From Avimonoglobus sp965151315 (lineage in GTDB: Bacteria > Bacillota > Clostridia > UBA1381), in NCBI GenBank assembly GCA_965151315.1, contig CBCTZG010000032.1:1-32151 (forward strand): a DNA stretch of 32,151 bases, given 5' to 3'. Both the position numbers and the translations under genes were made by a program. Positions 23,116 to 32,151 of this stretch are shown here, piece after piece (position 1 is the first letter of the stretch; every line of letters begins with the position of its first letter). The notes below the pieces were generated by a model. That model saw only the letters and a program-made list of their open reading frames with translations, ran no database searches and was not told where the DNA came from.

Positions 23116-25695
23116 GTGAAAAAGACTGTTTTGGCACTACTAGCGGCAGTGTTATTGTTTGGGCCGTGCGTTTGTGCAAACGCCGTCGGCGGCTTTATAC
23201 AAAACGAGAGCTTTGAAGAAGGTATAACGGGCTTTGGCATAGCCCGCAGCAGCAGCGACTATGCTATGCCGGCTGTTTTTCATTCGGAATATATCGCCAG
23301 AAGCGGCAGTGCTTCGCTTGAGCTGCTTTTCGGCGGCGCTGTCGGTGAGGAGCAGACAGGCAGCCTGTCAAGCTTAGGCTTTGCGTATCAGGGCCTTATG
23401 TGTGGAAGTGGTTACAATGTGGAACAAGGACGCAGCTATCGGTCTGAGGCATGGCTTTATACCGAGGAGCAGGGCGTGCGGGCGCGCATCCTTGTAATGG
23501 ATGGCGCGCGGGCGGCTGCCGTCTCGGAGGAATTTGTGCTGGAGCCGTATAGCTGGAACAGGATATATTATTTGTGGGACTGCGTCAAAAGTTCTGCGCA
23601 GAATTCACTGAGGATCGCATTTTATAATGTATCGGAAAACACGTCGGTGTATATCGACGATGTGACCTATATACCCGACTATGTAGATAACGGCGGCTTT
23701 GAAACCGGCACGCAGAACTGGAACTGCGGCACAGATGCAGAAACGGATACCGAAACACCGATCAACGGCAGCGCGTCGCTGAAGCTGACCGTTGAAGCCG
23801 GCGGACAGAGCGGCATATCGCAAAGCGTGCCGGTCGGCCGGTTTGCCGCACAGGGTAGATACATTGCCACGGCAGAGATATATACCGAGGTGGAGGGCGT
23901 GTATGCAATGATTTCCGGCGGCGCTGCCGCTTCATCTCCGGCTGAATTTGAGCTGGAAAAGGGCGTCAGGAATTATATGGAACTGGTGATAGATCCGCAG
24001 CAATGCACAGACGGCAGCCTGCCCCTTAGTCTGGAGTTTCAGAATGTCGGCCAGGAGGCGGCCGTACTATACATTGACAATGTTAAAATATGCGATGAAA
24101 ATTCTATTGTTTCAGCGGTTTATAGGGAGGATGGCAGCATTTCATTGTCCGGAAGGCTGAGAGGCGGAAACGAAAATGCCTGTATCAACGCAAGAATTAC
24201 TGATTATGCCAGCGGCGCGCTTCTTGCCGAAGGAGAAATAAGAGCAGACGGGCAGGGAGCATACAATGCAGCGCTTGAAATAGGCGAAGCACAGCAGGCT
24301 AAAACAGAACTGCTCATTGAGTTGAGCGGCATATTGGGCTATGAAGAGTATGGCAACAAGCTCTATGCAAGATGCAGTTATATAAATAAAGAACTGGTTG
24401 CAGAGTATGTAAAGGCGATCGCAGAAGCGGAAACCAGCGGTGAACTGGAGGCAGTGCTTGAAAATGAAGCTGCGGTAAAGGGGCTTGAGCTTGACAAAAT
24501 AGAAATATTCAGGAACAATACCGATAAGCAGGGCTTATACGATTTTCTTCTTGCGGCAGAGTTTGCGGAGGATTATGACAGCGTGAGGACTGCGGTGTTG
24601 CAGGGCTGTGCGGTGTGCACGGTGAATAATTCGCCCGCTGCCTTAAATTCCGTTATCGGTGCATACGCAGAGCTTTTGGGTATATCGGATATGCGTGTTT
24701 ATAATGAGTATTATAAATCGTTTGATGCGGAGCTTCTTGATAAGCTGGCAGTGATTTGGAGCGAGGAGGAAGGCGGCGCGGCCAGTATAAACGAGCTTCA
24801 GCAGGGTTTTTTGCAGGCGGTGTTAAAAACGGTCATCAGAGAGCAGACGCTTTATACGAATGTTATCGGGATTCTGCAGGCGTATGCCTCAGAGCTGGGC
24901 ATTGATTTTACGCGGTATGATACGCTTTCTGATAAATATGACGTAGCTGTCGCCTTTGCAGAATATGCAGCACAAACAAAGGATTTGTCTACGCTAAACG
25001 CAAGGCTGGCGCAGCTCATCAGCGGTCAAGGTTCTGCCCCGTCGTCCCCTTCCGGCGGAGGAAACTCCAGCGGTTTGGGCAACAGGCCCTTTGTCGCCCT
25101 TCCACCGGCCGAAATACAGCAGGAACAGGAGCGGTATGAGTTTGCCGATTTGCAGGAAAGCGCCTGGGCAAAGGAATATATTGAGTTTTTGCTGGATCGC
25201 GGGATTATAGCAGAGGCGGAGGACAACCGATTCAGGCCGAACGATTATATAACAAGAGAGGAATTTGCGAAAATGGCGGCGCTGGTATTTGGAATAACGC
25301 CGGAGCAGGAGGGCTGCACCTTCACCGATGTGCCGGAAGGCGCGTGGTATTACAGCTATGTTTGTGCGATGCAGAAAAATGGTATTATAGAAGGATATGA
25401 GGACGGCTCCTTCGGCACGGGAAGGAGTATAACAAGGGAAGAGGTATGTGCAGTGATCTACCGTGCGGCACTTTTATACGGCGTTTTGGATAAGGCGGAA
25501 GTTCACGGCCCGGCTTTTGCAGACGATGCCGAAATAAGCGCCTATGCAGCAGAGGCGGTTCGCGCAATGAGCAGCGCAGGAATACTGAGCGGATACACGG
25601 ACAACAACTTTAAACCTGCCGCAAGGATCACGAGGGCAGAGAGCGCCAAAATAGTGGCGGAGGTTTTAAAGCTCAAGGAGGCCGAAAATGAATAG
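23116..25695 (+). CDS. Surface protein: CBM-like modules plus three C-terminal SLH domains
   Basis: This has 859 residues from a GTG with AGGAGGAGG upstream. A signal peptide ends near 24. Two CBM4/9-like sandwiches follow (about 28-185, 'IQNESFEEGITGFGIA', and 190-325, 'DNGGFETGTQNWNCG'), then an Ig-like module, a mostly helical region (about 425-640), a Ser/Gly linker, and three SLH domains ('FADLQESAWAKEYIEFLL', 'FTDVPEGAWYYSYVCAMQ', 'FADDAEISAYAAEAVRAM'). SLH triplets bind pyruvylated wall polymers, so the protein displays glycan-binding modules at the surface. No catalytic motif is visible. Its Ig-like module resembles the one in the esterase at 17441. The last 8 bases overlap the next gene. 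Confidence 0.85.
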   Translation: MKKTVLALLAAVLLFGPCVCANAVGGFIQNESFEEGITGFGIARSSSDYAMPAVFHSEYIARSGSASLELLFGGAVGEEQTGSLSSLGFAYQGLMCGSGYNVEQGRSYRSEAWLYTEEQGVRARILVMDGARAAAVSEEFVLEPYSWNRIYYLWDCVKSSAQNSLRIAFYNVSENTSVYIDDVTYIPDYVDNGGFETGTQNWNCGTDAETDTETPINGSASLKLTVEAGGQSGISQSVPVGRFAAQGRYIATAEIYTEVEGVYAMISGGAAASSPAEFELEKGVRNYMELVIDPQQCTDGSLPLSLEFQNVGQEAAVLYIDNVKICDENSIVSAVYREDGSISLSGRLRGGNENACINARITDYASGALLAEGEIRADGQGAYNAALEIGEAQQAKTELLIELSGILGYEEYGNKLYARCSYINKELVAEYVKAIAEAETSGELEAVLENEAAVKGLELDKIEIFRNNTDKQGLYDFLLAAEFAEDYDSVRTAVLQGCAVCTVNNSPAALNSVIGAYAELLGISDMRVYNEYYKSFDAELLDKLAVIWSEEEGGAASINELQQGFLQAVLKTVIREQTLYTNVIGILQAYASELGIDFTRYDTLSDKYDVAVAFAEYAAQTKDLSTLNARLAQLISGQGSAPSSPSGGGNSSGLGNRPFVALPPAEIQQEQERYEFADLQESAWAKEYIEFLLDRGIIAEAEDNRFRPNDYITREEFAKMAALVFGITPEQEGCTFTDVPEGAWYYSYVCAMQKNGIIEGYEDGSFGTGRSITREEVCAVIYRAALLYGVLDKAEVHGPAFADDAEISAYAAEAVRAMSSAGILSGYTDNNFKPAARITRAESAKIVAEVLKLKEAENE

Positions 25696-28288
25696 AGCGA
25701 TCAATATATTTATTTTATGCATTCTCACTGCCGCGCTTAGTTTAAGCGCGGCTGCAAATATTGCCTTTGCCGAAGAGGAACCGCAGGATGACAGGCAGAT
25801 GAAGGGAGCTGTGCTGACTGCGTTAGGTATATTGGACGGCAGCATGGATTATGAGCAGGAGATTACAAGACAGGAATTTGCCCAGATTGTCGCGAGGTTT
25901 ATTGAGGACAATGCCGGCGCCGGCACGGAGGAGGACGGCGGAAACGGCGTATCTGTGCTGATCAATATGGGTTGTATTGTAGGCTACGAGGATGGGACAT
26001 ATAGGCTGGAGGATATTATGGCCTCTGAAGAGGCGGTGAAAATCCTGGTCACCATGTTGGGATATTGGTATCCGGCGGAGCAGAAGGGCGGTTATCCGGC
26101 AGGGTATCTTGCGCAGGCGGCCGCGCTTGGGATAACGGATAATGTAAAGCTGGAGCCAGGAGCAGGCCTTACCGGCGGTGTACTTATAGATATGCTCTAT
26201 AATACGCTGGATATAGAGGTCATGGGGATAGACTATAACGGGTTTAATATTGTCACCCAAAGCGGCAGCGGGACGCTTTTGTCGGTGTATAGGGATATCT
26301 ATAAGGAGAGAGGCGTTGTTACATCAAATATGTACACTTCCTTAAGAAATTCTGCAGCAGCCGGAAGAGGTGTACTCGGGATAGACAATGTTTTGTATGG
26401 CTGCGATCTTGACGGGGCAGACGGCTATATAGGCCTATACGTGGATTTTTATTTCAGGGAGGACAGCGATGGCAGCAGGCAGATTTTATATATTGAACGA
26501 AATAAAAGAAATAATGAGCTTATAGTATTATCAGAAGATATAATAGGCAAAGAAGGGGATTCCCTCAGATATTACGATGGAAACAGGGAAAAAAGGGTGA
26601 GCGTGGACTTCGGTGCGGGCGTAATCATAAATAATGTGTTCGCTCAGCAAATAAGCGAATCGGATTTTTGCCCTGCGTACGGAAGCGTCAGGTTTATAGA
26701 TGCAGACGGCGGCGGCAGCTATGAGACCGTGATAATTGAGGATATCGAGCTTGCGGTAGTCGGAACTGCATCGGCATCAGACGGCAGGATCTTTGATAAA
26801 TATACCAAAGAAGAGGTCATCAACCTAAACGATTACGACTATGTTGAGGTGATATGCGAAGGTACGGCATACAGCGATTTGTCGATGGTAAAGACGGGCG
26901 ACGTCGCAGAAATAAAAAGAGCGGGAGACGGCAGCTTTGTAACAGTCGTTATATGCCGTGAGATATTATCCGGCGTGGCGGAGCGCATTTTGCTTGGAGA
27001 CCATGAAAAATATATTACGGTAGACGCGCAGCAGCATATTGTGTCGGAATATGCGGCAAGGCTTATAGAGGATTCGAAAATAAATATAATGCCTGGTTCG
27101 GGCTATCAGTTCTTTCTGAACACAAGAGGGCAAATAGTCGGCAGCGAGCTTATAAGAGGATCGCAGAAAAGGTATGGGTATATTATGTCCGTCCGCTATG
27201 ACATAGAAACGGAGGGCTGCTTCATCAAGATGCTGGATCAGGGTGACGAAAAGCTTATGCTGGATATGGCGGAAACCTTCAGGATAGACGGCGCGAAGCA
27301 TGAGAACTATATGCAGGAGATAGATGCGCTGAATCTGAAAAATGCGCTGGAAAAGCATCTGGTTATCTATACGGTGAACCTGAGCGGCGAGATCACCTCA
27401 ATTGACACCGAGGAAAAAGGATCGATTGAGGGCAAGGAAAGCCTGGTCAGGCTGAACACGGTGGAAAACACCGATTATAGAAAATTTAAAAGCGGGATCG
27501 GTTTCGGCGGAAAGGTACTTGTGAACGACGATATATTTGTTTTTGTCATACCGACTGCAGACAGCGGAAATGAAAACGACTATGATTTTTACAGGGTATA
27601 CTCCGGCGCTGATTTTATTGTGAACGGCAAATACAGCCTTACAGGCTATAACAGCGTGGGCTATGAATTCATGGCTGACGCGGTGGTGCTGCATGATTCA
27701 GGAAATAAGATGACGCGTTCTCCGTATGACAAAAAACCAATGTTTGTGAATTCCGTAGGCATGATGGTTGATGAGGATGGCGACGTCAAGATTAAACTGG
27801 ATGGATATATCGACGGCGTTGAAACGGAGGTAGGAGTAATTGATAACCGGGAGCCGGGGGAAAACACCCCTAAGCTTTCCGCAGGAGACGTCGTCGACCT
27901 GGTGGAGTCAAATAACGGAGACGTAATATTCGGAAAAACCGGGGCATCAAGCTTCCTGGTGGATATGAATGCACAGGGTGAGCCGAAATATCTTTATACG
28001 GGAACAAGCAGCTATTCAAGCACATATCTGTACAGATTTAAAGGAGTGCATAGGGCAGACGGGAAATATCTCGAACTGGGCGATCCGGAGGATATGTCAA
28101 ATGACGCAGCCTACGAGCTGATAGACGTATCAAACGCCGTGATACTTGTTTATGATGATGACGTGGGCAGGTTTGTGCCGGGCACAGAAAACGACATTAT
28201 AACGTATGAGTCGTCGCCCGGATCCTATTCAAAGGTGTTTTTACTTTCGTCAAATTCGTTCTGCTATCTCGCAGTGTATAATGTTTAA
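25688..28288 (+). CDS. Surface protein: three N-terminal SLH-like domains and unknown beta-rich body
   Basis: This has 866 residues with a signal peptide ending near 28 ('NIAFAEEE'). Three SLH-like repeats occupy about 35-180: 'ALGILDGSMDYEQEITRQEF', 'NMGCIVGYEDGTYRLEDIM' and 'AAALGITDNVKLEPGAGLT'. They are less conserved than in the neighbour. The remaining roughly 680 residues appear to be repeated beta-strand units rich in Asp and Gly, without Cys motifs or a recognised catalytic site. The start overlaps the previous gene by 8 bases and AAGGAGG lies before it, so the two proteins are made together. I do not recognise the body. It may be an S-layer-like partner or scaffold for the glycan machinery. 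Confidence 0.75.
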   Translation: MNRAINIFILCILTAALSLSAAANIAFAEEEPQDDRQMKGAVLTALGILDGSMDYEQEITRQEFAQIVARFIEDNAGAGTEEDGGNGVSVLINMGCIVGYEDGTYRLEDIMASEEAVKILVTMLGYWYPAEQKGGYPAGYLAQAAALGITDNVKLEPGAGLTGGVLIDMLYNTLDIEVMGIDYNGFNIVTQSGSGTLLSVYRDIYKERGVVTSNMYTSLRNSAAAGRGVLGIDNVLYGCDLDGADGYIGLYVDFYFREDSDGSRQILYIERNKRNNELIVLSEDIIGKEGDSLRYYDGNREKRVSVDFGAGVIINNVFAQQISESDFCPAYGSVRFIDADGGGSYETVIIEDIELAVVGTASASDGRIFDKYTKEEVINLNDYDYVEVICEGTAYSDLSMVKTGDVAEIKRAGDGSFVTVVICREILSGVAERILLGDHEKYITVDAQQHIVSEYAARLIEDSKINIMPGSGYQFFLNTRGQIVGSELIRGSQKRYGYIMSVRYDIETEGCFIKMLDQGDEKLMLDMAETFRIDGAKHENYMQEIDALNLKNALEKHLVIYTVNLSGEITSIDTEEKGSIEGKESLVRLNTVENTDYRKFKSGIGFGGKVLVNDDIFVFVIPTADSGNENDYDFYRVYSGADFIVNGKYSLTGYNSVGYEFMADAVVLHDSGNKMTRSPYDKKPMFVNSVGMMVDEDGDVKIKLDGYIDGVETEVGVIDNREPGENTPKLSAGDVVDLVESNNGDVIFGKTGASSFLVDMNAQGEPKYLYTGTSSYSSTYLYRFKGVHRADGKYLELGDPEDMSNDAAYELIDVSNAVILVYDDDVGRFVPGTENDIITYESSPGSYSKVFLLSSNSFCYLAVYNV

Positions 28289-28318
28289 CACAGTCTGAAG
28301 GGAGGGCAAACATTCATA

Positions 28319-30880
28319 ATGAGGAGAAAAATAAAAGCCGCAGTCCTTGCGCTGACCCTAGTGGCAGCTACAATGCCCGGCAGGATGCTTGCGGCGGAGA
28401 ACTATTCTATGACGGATTCCTTTGAAAGTGCCGTACTGAGCTGTACCGGGGAAGGATGCTCGGTCGCAGCAAGCTCTGACAGCCATACCGGTAACAGCGC
28501 CGTCTTTGTGAGCAATAGGGAATCGGATGACAGCGGCGCTGTGTATATCCTTGACGAGATTCCTGAAAAATCGAGCAATGAGATCTCTGTATGGGTAAAA
28601 GCGCCCGTCAGCGGCGAAAAAGTCAGGCTGTGGGTATCGTTCGAGACGGTAGGGGGTGAAACGATCTCCGGCAAGATTGCGGAGGCTCAGACCAGAAAGG
28701 ATCAGTGGATTGAGCTGAGAGGGACGCTGTATACAAAGTTTTATAGCATCCGCGGCGGCATCAGCCTGAAAATAATTTCTGACAGCGGCAGCGGGCCGTT
28801 TGATTATCTGGCGGACGATCTCAGCGTGACCTCGGACCAGCCAAGTGCGGCTTCGCTTGTGCCGGAGCCGGAGGTAATACAGGATACCGGAAAATACGCG
28901 CGGCGTATTTCCTTTGAAAACCAGACTACCGGCGGCTTCCATGAGCAGGGCACGGTAACGCTTGAGATCACTGATGACACGCTGCCGCATTCAGGCAAGT
29001 ATTCCATGAAGGTCACCGGCAGGGCCATGAGCTGGCACACGACCATGCTCGATTTGGATGATTTCCCGGATGATGCCATAGCTTCGGTATCGGTGTGGGT
29101 AAAGACGCCATCCGGAGCGGGCGCAAAGAGCTTTATGCTTCAAGTGTCCGGCGTAGTAAGCTCGATGAAGACCATCGCCACGGCAAATGTGCCGGAAAAT
29201 ACATGGACGCGGCTTATGGGGACGATTTCGCTCAAGGGAATAGAGCGTGCAGGAGATATCAAGCTTCAGATTGCATGCAGTGAGAGCGGGGCTTCTCAGT
29301 TCACGGATTTCTACATAGACGATTTCCTGTTGACGTCGGATGCGCCCGGCAACCTTATAGATGATATGACCGAGACGCCAGAGGAGGAAGAAATCCCGCA
29401 GGAGGGGATGTCTGCGACGCCGTACAAGGCCTCTGTGCTGCCCGTAGAGGTGCAGCAGGACATACCGTCTCTGAAGGACGTAATGAAGGATTACTTCAAG
29501 ATGGGAACATCATTTAATGCGGAAAGCGTCAGAGGGGATAATTTCAGCCAGCTTGTCACAAAACACTTTAATGTGGCGACCCCGCAGGGGCCGTTCCATA
29601 TGTCCTCGGTAAGGAGCGTGGACGGTGTATACGATTTTACGCGAGCGGACGCATTTATGGACTACTGTATGTCGAACGACATAGAAGTGGTCGGCCATTG
29701 TCTGATATGGGATCACAGCAACCAGAAGCCGTACCTGACCAATCCGGATGGCAGCTATATTTCCCGTGAGGAGGCCATTGCGCTTATGGAAGAACATATA
29801 AAAACGATGTCCGAGCATTTTAATGATGAAAGCAAGGGCTGGAAGCTGCGCGGCTGGGACGTTGTGAACGAGGCTATATCGGACGGTGAACAGCCGGATG
29901 TTTTAAAGGACTACGCCGGCTGGTCCACGATCCTTGGCGAGGATTATCTCTATTATGCGTATAAATTTGCGGATAAATACAACCCGGACACCGAGCTTTA
30001 CTATAACGATTACGGGCTTGCAGACCCGGTAAAGCGGCAAAGCGTATATAACCTTATAAAGCGGCTTCTTGAGCGCGGCTGCCGTATTGACGCAATAGGG
30101 ATGCAGTCCCATCATGCGGTCATAGATGAAAATTCAAATCCCTATCAGGTGAGGAAAACGATAGAAATGTTCGCGTCCTTAGGTGTGCGGGTGGAGATAA
30201 CCGAGCTTGACGTGGGCGCATATACGCTTGCGCAGCAGAGGGCGAAGATCCCCTTGTACGATAAGGGATTGCCGCAAAGCATAGAGGATATGCAGACGTG
30301 GCTGTGGTATGAGTATTTTCAAATATTCAAGGATTATTCCGACGTTATCGACAGAGTAACCACATGGGGCGTTTATGATGGAATAAGCTATAAAAACAGC
30401 AGCGATTTCGTCCATGTGGAGTACCCGTTGTTGTTTGACAGGAACTTTCAGGCAAAGCCGGCATATTGGGCGGTGGTAAATCCAGAAGAATATGAAAAGC
30501 AGACTGGGCTGGATCTCGTATATCAGAAACCGCACATCTATAACGAAGCCACTGAGATTGAAATAGACAGCAGCGAAATGACGGTGTCGGACAATGTGCT
30601 GTACGCGCCCTTGCGCAAGGTGATGGACAGCTTTGGCGTGCAGATTGCATACAGCGCGGGCGATTATTCGATTACAATGATCAAAAAAGGCAAGATGCTG
30701 CGCCTTTGGATCGGGAAAGACAAGGCAGAACTGGATTTTGAGCCGGTGAATCTGTCCGGCACGCTCGAATATAATGAAGAGGGCGCTGTTGTTGCGCCGG
30801 TAAAGGATATACTGGAATTGCTCGGATACACCGTCAGATGGAGCGAAAAGCGCAATACATTATATGTATATGATATTTAA
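28319..30880 (+). CDS. Secreted CBM-CBM-GH10 protein with copper-amine-oxidase-like tail
   Basis: This has 853 residues with a signal peptide to about 25. Two CBM4/9- or CBM22-like sandwiches (about 30-172 and 190-342) and an acidic linker lead to a GH10 barrel (about 380-725). The acid/base is Glu518 in 'WDVVNEAISD' and the nucleophile is Glu629 in 'VEITELDVG', with 'GMQSHH' between them. The tail (about 745-853) resembles the copper amine oxidase N-terminal-like domain used as a surface or wall module in Clostridia. Family members cut beta-1,4-xylan. Here the usual ENxMK motif reads QGPFH (423-427), the usual 'WH' is 'WD' (464-465) and the usual 'SW' near 690 is 'SY', so the substrate may not be plain xylan. 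The gene is part of the operon from 19535. Confidence 0.9.
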   Translation: MRRKIKAAVLALTLVAATMPGRMLAAENYSMTDSFESAVLSCTGEGCSVAASSDSHTGNSAVFVSNRESDDSGAVYILDEIPEKSSNEISVWVKAPVSGEKVRLWVSFETVGGETISGKIAEAQTRKDQWIELRGTLYTKFYSIRGGISLKIISDSGSGPFDYLADDLSVTSDQPSAASLVPEPEVIQDTGKYARRISFENQTTGGFHEQGTVTLEITDDTLPHSGKYSMKVTGRAMSWHTTMLDLDDFPDDAIASVSVWVKTPSGAGAKSFMLQVSGVVSSMKTIATANVPENTWTRLMGTISLKGIERAGDIKLQIACSESGASQFTDFYIDDFLLTSDAPGNLIDDMTETPEEEEIPQEGMSATPYKASVLPVEVQQDIPSLKDVMKDYFKMGTSFNAESVRGDNFSQLVTKHFNVATPQGPFHMSSVRSVDGVYDFTRADAFMDYCMSNDIEVVGHCLIWDHSNQKPYLTNPDGSYISREEAIALMEEHIKTMSEHFNDESKGWKLRGWDVVNEAISDGEQPDVLKDYAGWSTILGEDYLYYAYKFADKYNPDTELYYNDYGLADPVKRQSVYNLIKRLLERGCRIDAIGMQSHHAVIDENSNPYQVRKTIEMFASLGVRVEITELDVGAYTLAQQRAKIPLYDKGLPQSIEDMQTWLWYEYFQIFKDYSDVIDRVTTWGVYDGISYKNSSDFVHVEYPLLFDRNFQAKPAYWAVVNPEEYEKQTGLDLVYQKPHIYNEATEIEIDSSEMTVSDNVLYAPLRKVMDSFGVQIAYSAGDYSITMIKKGKMLRLWIGKDKAELDFEPVNLSGTLEYNEEGAVVAPVKDILELLGYTVRWSEKRNTLYVYDI

Positions 30881-30897
30881 AACGGGGAGGCGAATTT

Positions 30898-32151
30898 ATG
30901 ACAGGAGCAAAAAAAAGCCTGGCAATCCTTTTGTCGCTGCTGAGCCTTTTGACAGTGTGCCCATCGGTCTTTGCAGCGCCTGAATTTGTCATAAGCGACA
31001 TATCATACGAAGAAACCTTTGCAGGCTGCCCGTATGATTTTCAGGAGCCGGATCAGCAGGAAGAATGGAAAAACCTGGGGCAATCGGTGTTTTTGGACGG
31101 CGGCGAGGGCGTCATGTGCATAGGCTTTGATGAAACATCGAACATAGGGACGCAGATGGGCGTATACATAAAGCTTTTGGAGAACTTTACGCAGGAGGAT
31201 CTCGGGACCTATAAAATAAGCTACCGTACGATGCTTAATATGGATCTGTTTTCCGACTTTGCGCTTTCGCCCAACGAATACCGCGGCAACTCGGTCATGG
31301 GCGGCAGAGTGCAGAGGGACGCCGGCGTTTGGAACACTGTTTCGGGCGAGCTGACTATCACGCAGAGCAATGCCGCGCAGTTTATGGATAAGCCGTTGTA
31401 CCTATTCCTGTATTATGCCCAGAACAGTTATGTGTCTGAAAAGTTTACCGATGTCAATTTTAAAGCATACATTGACGATGTGTGCGTAACAAAAGAGGCG
31501 GATCCTTCCGTACTGAATCAAGGTACTTATATGCTAACGGCGGATGTGTTGACGAAAACGCCTGGCACTTCCGGTAGCTTTTATCTTGCCGCAGCGGAAT
31601 TTGCAAGCTCAGGCGAGCAGATAACACAGGAGCAACTGGGGGATTTCGATTATTCCGGCAAGACGCAGCTCAGGATGGCGTTTGAGGTGGATCATGATAT
31701 GCTTGGCGGATATTTTCGGATATTTGCCGCAGACAGCGATGGAAAAATACTGAGCGAAGGTGCGCGGATGCCAAAGTTTTATAAAAACGGAGTGGATTTG
31801 CTCCCCAATACAAGCTTTGCGTATGGCCTTGACGGCTGGAACGTCGGGGGCGGAGAAGGGAGCATAGATACACAAAGATATTATGACGGCTCTCCAAGCC
31901 TTGGGATCGTTTCGGACGGGACGCAGGCATCCGTGAGCAGCGCGGATATTTATGAGCTTATAAAGGAATACGGAGCGGGCAGCTATCTTGTGGAATGCAA
32001 CATATATTCTGAAGATGCTGTAAAGTTCAGTGCGTCGCTTGCAGGCAAGGCTTCTTCCGAGACAGCGGAGGGGGGAGGCTGGATCTATACGGCGGTTTTG
32101 ATAGAAATAACGGATGTGGACATCACGGCCGCTGAAACAGCCGCGCTCACA
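30898..32151 (+). CDS. Secreted CBM-like protein, partial, runs off the right edge
   Basis: An ATG at 30898 after GGGGAGG opens a frame that stays open for 418 codons to the end of the window. A signal peptide ends near 27 ('CPSVFAAPEF'). A first CBM-like sandwich (about 35-205, closing with 'FKAYIDDVCVTKE') is followed by an Ig-like stretch (about 210-295) and the start of a second sandwich ('LLPNTSFAYGLDGWNVGGG'). The module order is like that of the SLH protein at 23116 and the esterase at 17441, so a catalytic or SLH part probably lies beyond the edge. It follows the GH10-like gene by 17 bases in the same operon. Function beyond glycan binding cannot be told. Confidence 0.8.
   Translation, partial: MTGAKKSLAILLSLLSLLTVCPSVFAAPEFVISDISYEETFAGCPYDFQEPDQQEEWKNLGQSVFLDGGEGVMCIGFDETSNIGTQMGVYIKLLENFTQEDLGTYKISYRTMLNMDLFSDFALSPNEYRGNSVMGGRVQRDAGVWNTVSGELTITQSNAAQFMDKPLYLFLYYAQNSYVSEKFTDVNFKAYIDDVCVTKEADPSVLNQGTYMLTADVLTKTPGTSGSFYLAAAEFASSGEQITQEQLGDFDYSGKTQLRMAFEVDHDMLGGYFRIFAADSDGKILSEGARMPKFYKNGVDLLPNTSFAYGLDGWNVGGGEGSIDTQRYYDGSPSLGIVSDGTQASVSSADIYELIKEYGAGSYLVECNIYSEDAVKFSASLAGKASSETAEGGGWIYTAVLIEITDVDITAAETAALT

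Noticed and set aside
1..32151. CRISPR arrays, tRNA or rRNA genes
   Set aside because: No regularly spaced short repeats, tRNA-like cloverleaf with a proper anticodon stem, or rRNA-like sequence was seen. The junction at 222-294 lacks tRNA landmarks.

Overview
The window looks like a chromosomal stretch of an anaerobic, plant-fibre-degrading Firmicute, most likely a Clostridia member. The reasons are YesM/YesN-type regulators beside a CUT1 ABC importer without its own ATPase, S-layer-homology (SLH) anchored glycan-binding proteins, a multidomain GH10 protein, Gram-positive promoters and ribosome binding sites, and Clostridia-type large serine recombinases. No species can be named from the sequence alone.

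Region 1 (1-4140) is mobile-element territory. It has a LexA-box-like promoter, a run of stem-loops including a clean three-way junction, a small TnpW-like gene and an intact large serine recombinase. The recombinase gene ends next to a junction with a second serine recombinase that has lost its catalytic domain, so one element appears to sit inside an older one. A 77-residue remnant of an IS110-family transposase with its non-coding left end follows.

Region 2 (4193-7000) holds cstA (pyruvate/peptide transporter family), an orphan sugar-binding lipoprotein with a perfect 15-bp hairpin inside its coding sequence, and a short decayed reading frame.

Region 3 (7001-13743) is a catabolic locus. 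A divergent AraC-type regulator faces a tight cluster of UlaG-like metallo-hydrolase, enolase-superfamily sugar-acid dehydratase, short-chain dehydrogenase, cytoplasmic clan GH-A glycosidase and a GH3 glycosidase of the NagZ-type subgroup. Together these could release a sugar, oxidise it to a lactone, open the lactone and dehydrate the sugar acid.

Region 4 (13744-32151) is a surface glycan-degradation locus. Leftward genes encode a YesM/YesN two-component system behind a perfect-consensus promoter. Rightward genes encode a secreted CBM-Ig-SGNH carbohydrate esterase, then a probable long operon: lipoprotein solute-binding protein, two permeases, two large SLH proteins with overlapping genes, a CBM-CBM-GH10 protein with a copper-amine-oxidase-like tail, and a further secreted CBM protein that runs off the right edge. 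The likely logic is sensing of an oligosaccharide by YesM, deacetylation and cleavage at the cell surface, import by the CUT1 transporter, and breakdown in the cytoplasm by enzymes such as those of region 3.

Positions 1-131 contain nothing I can assign. All functions are inferred by reading the translations; no database search was possible.
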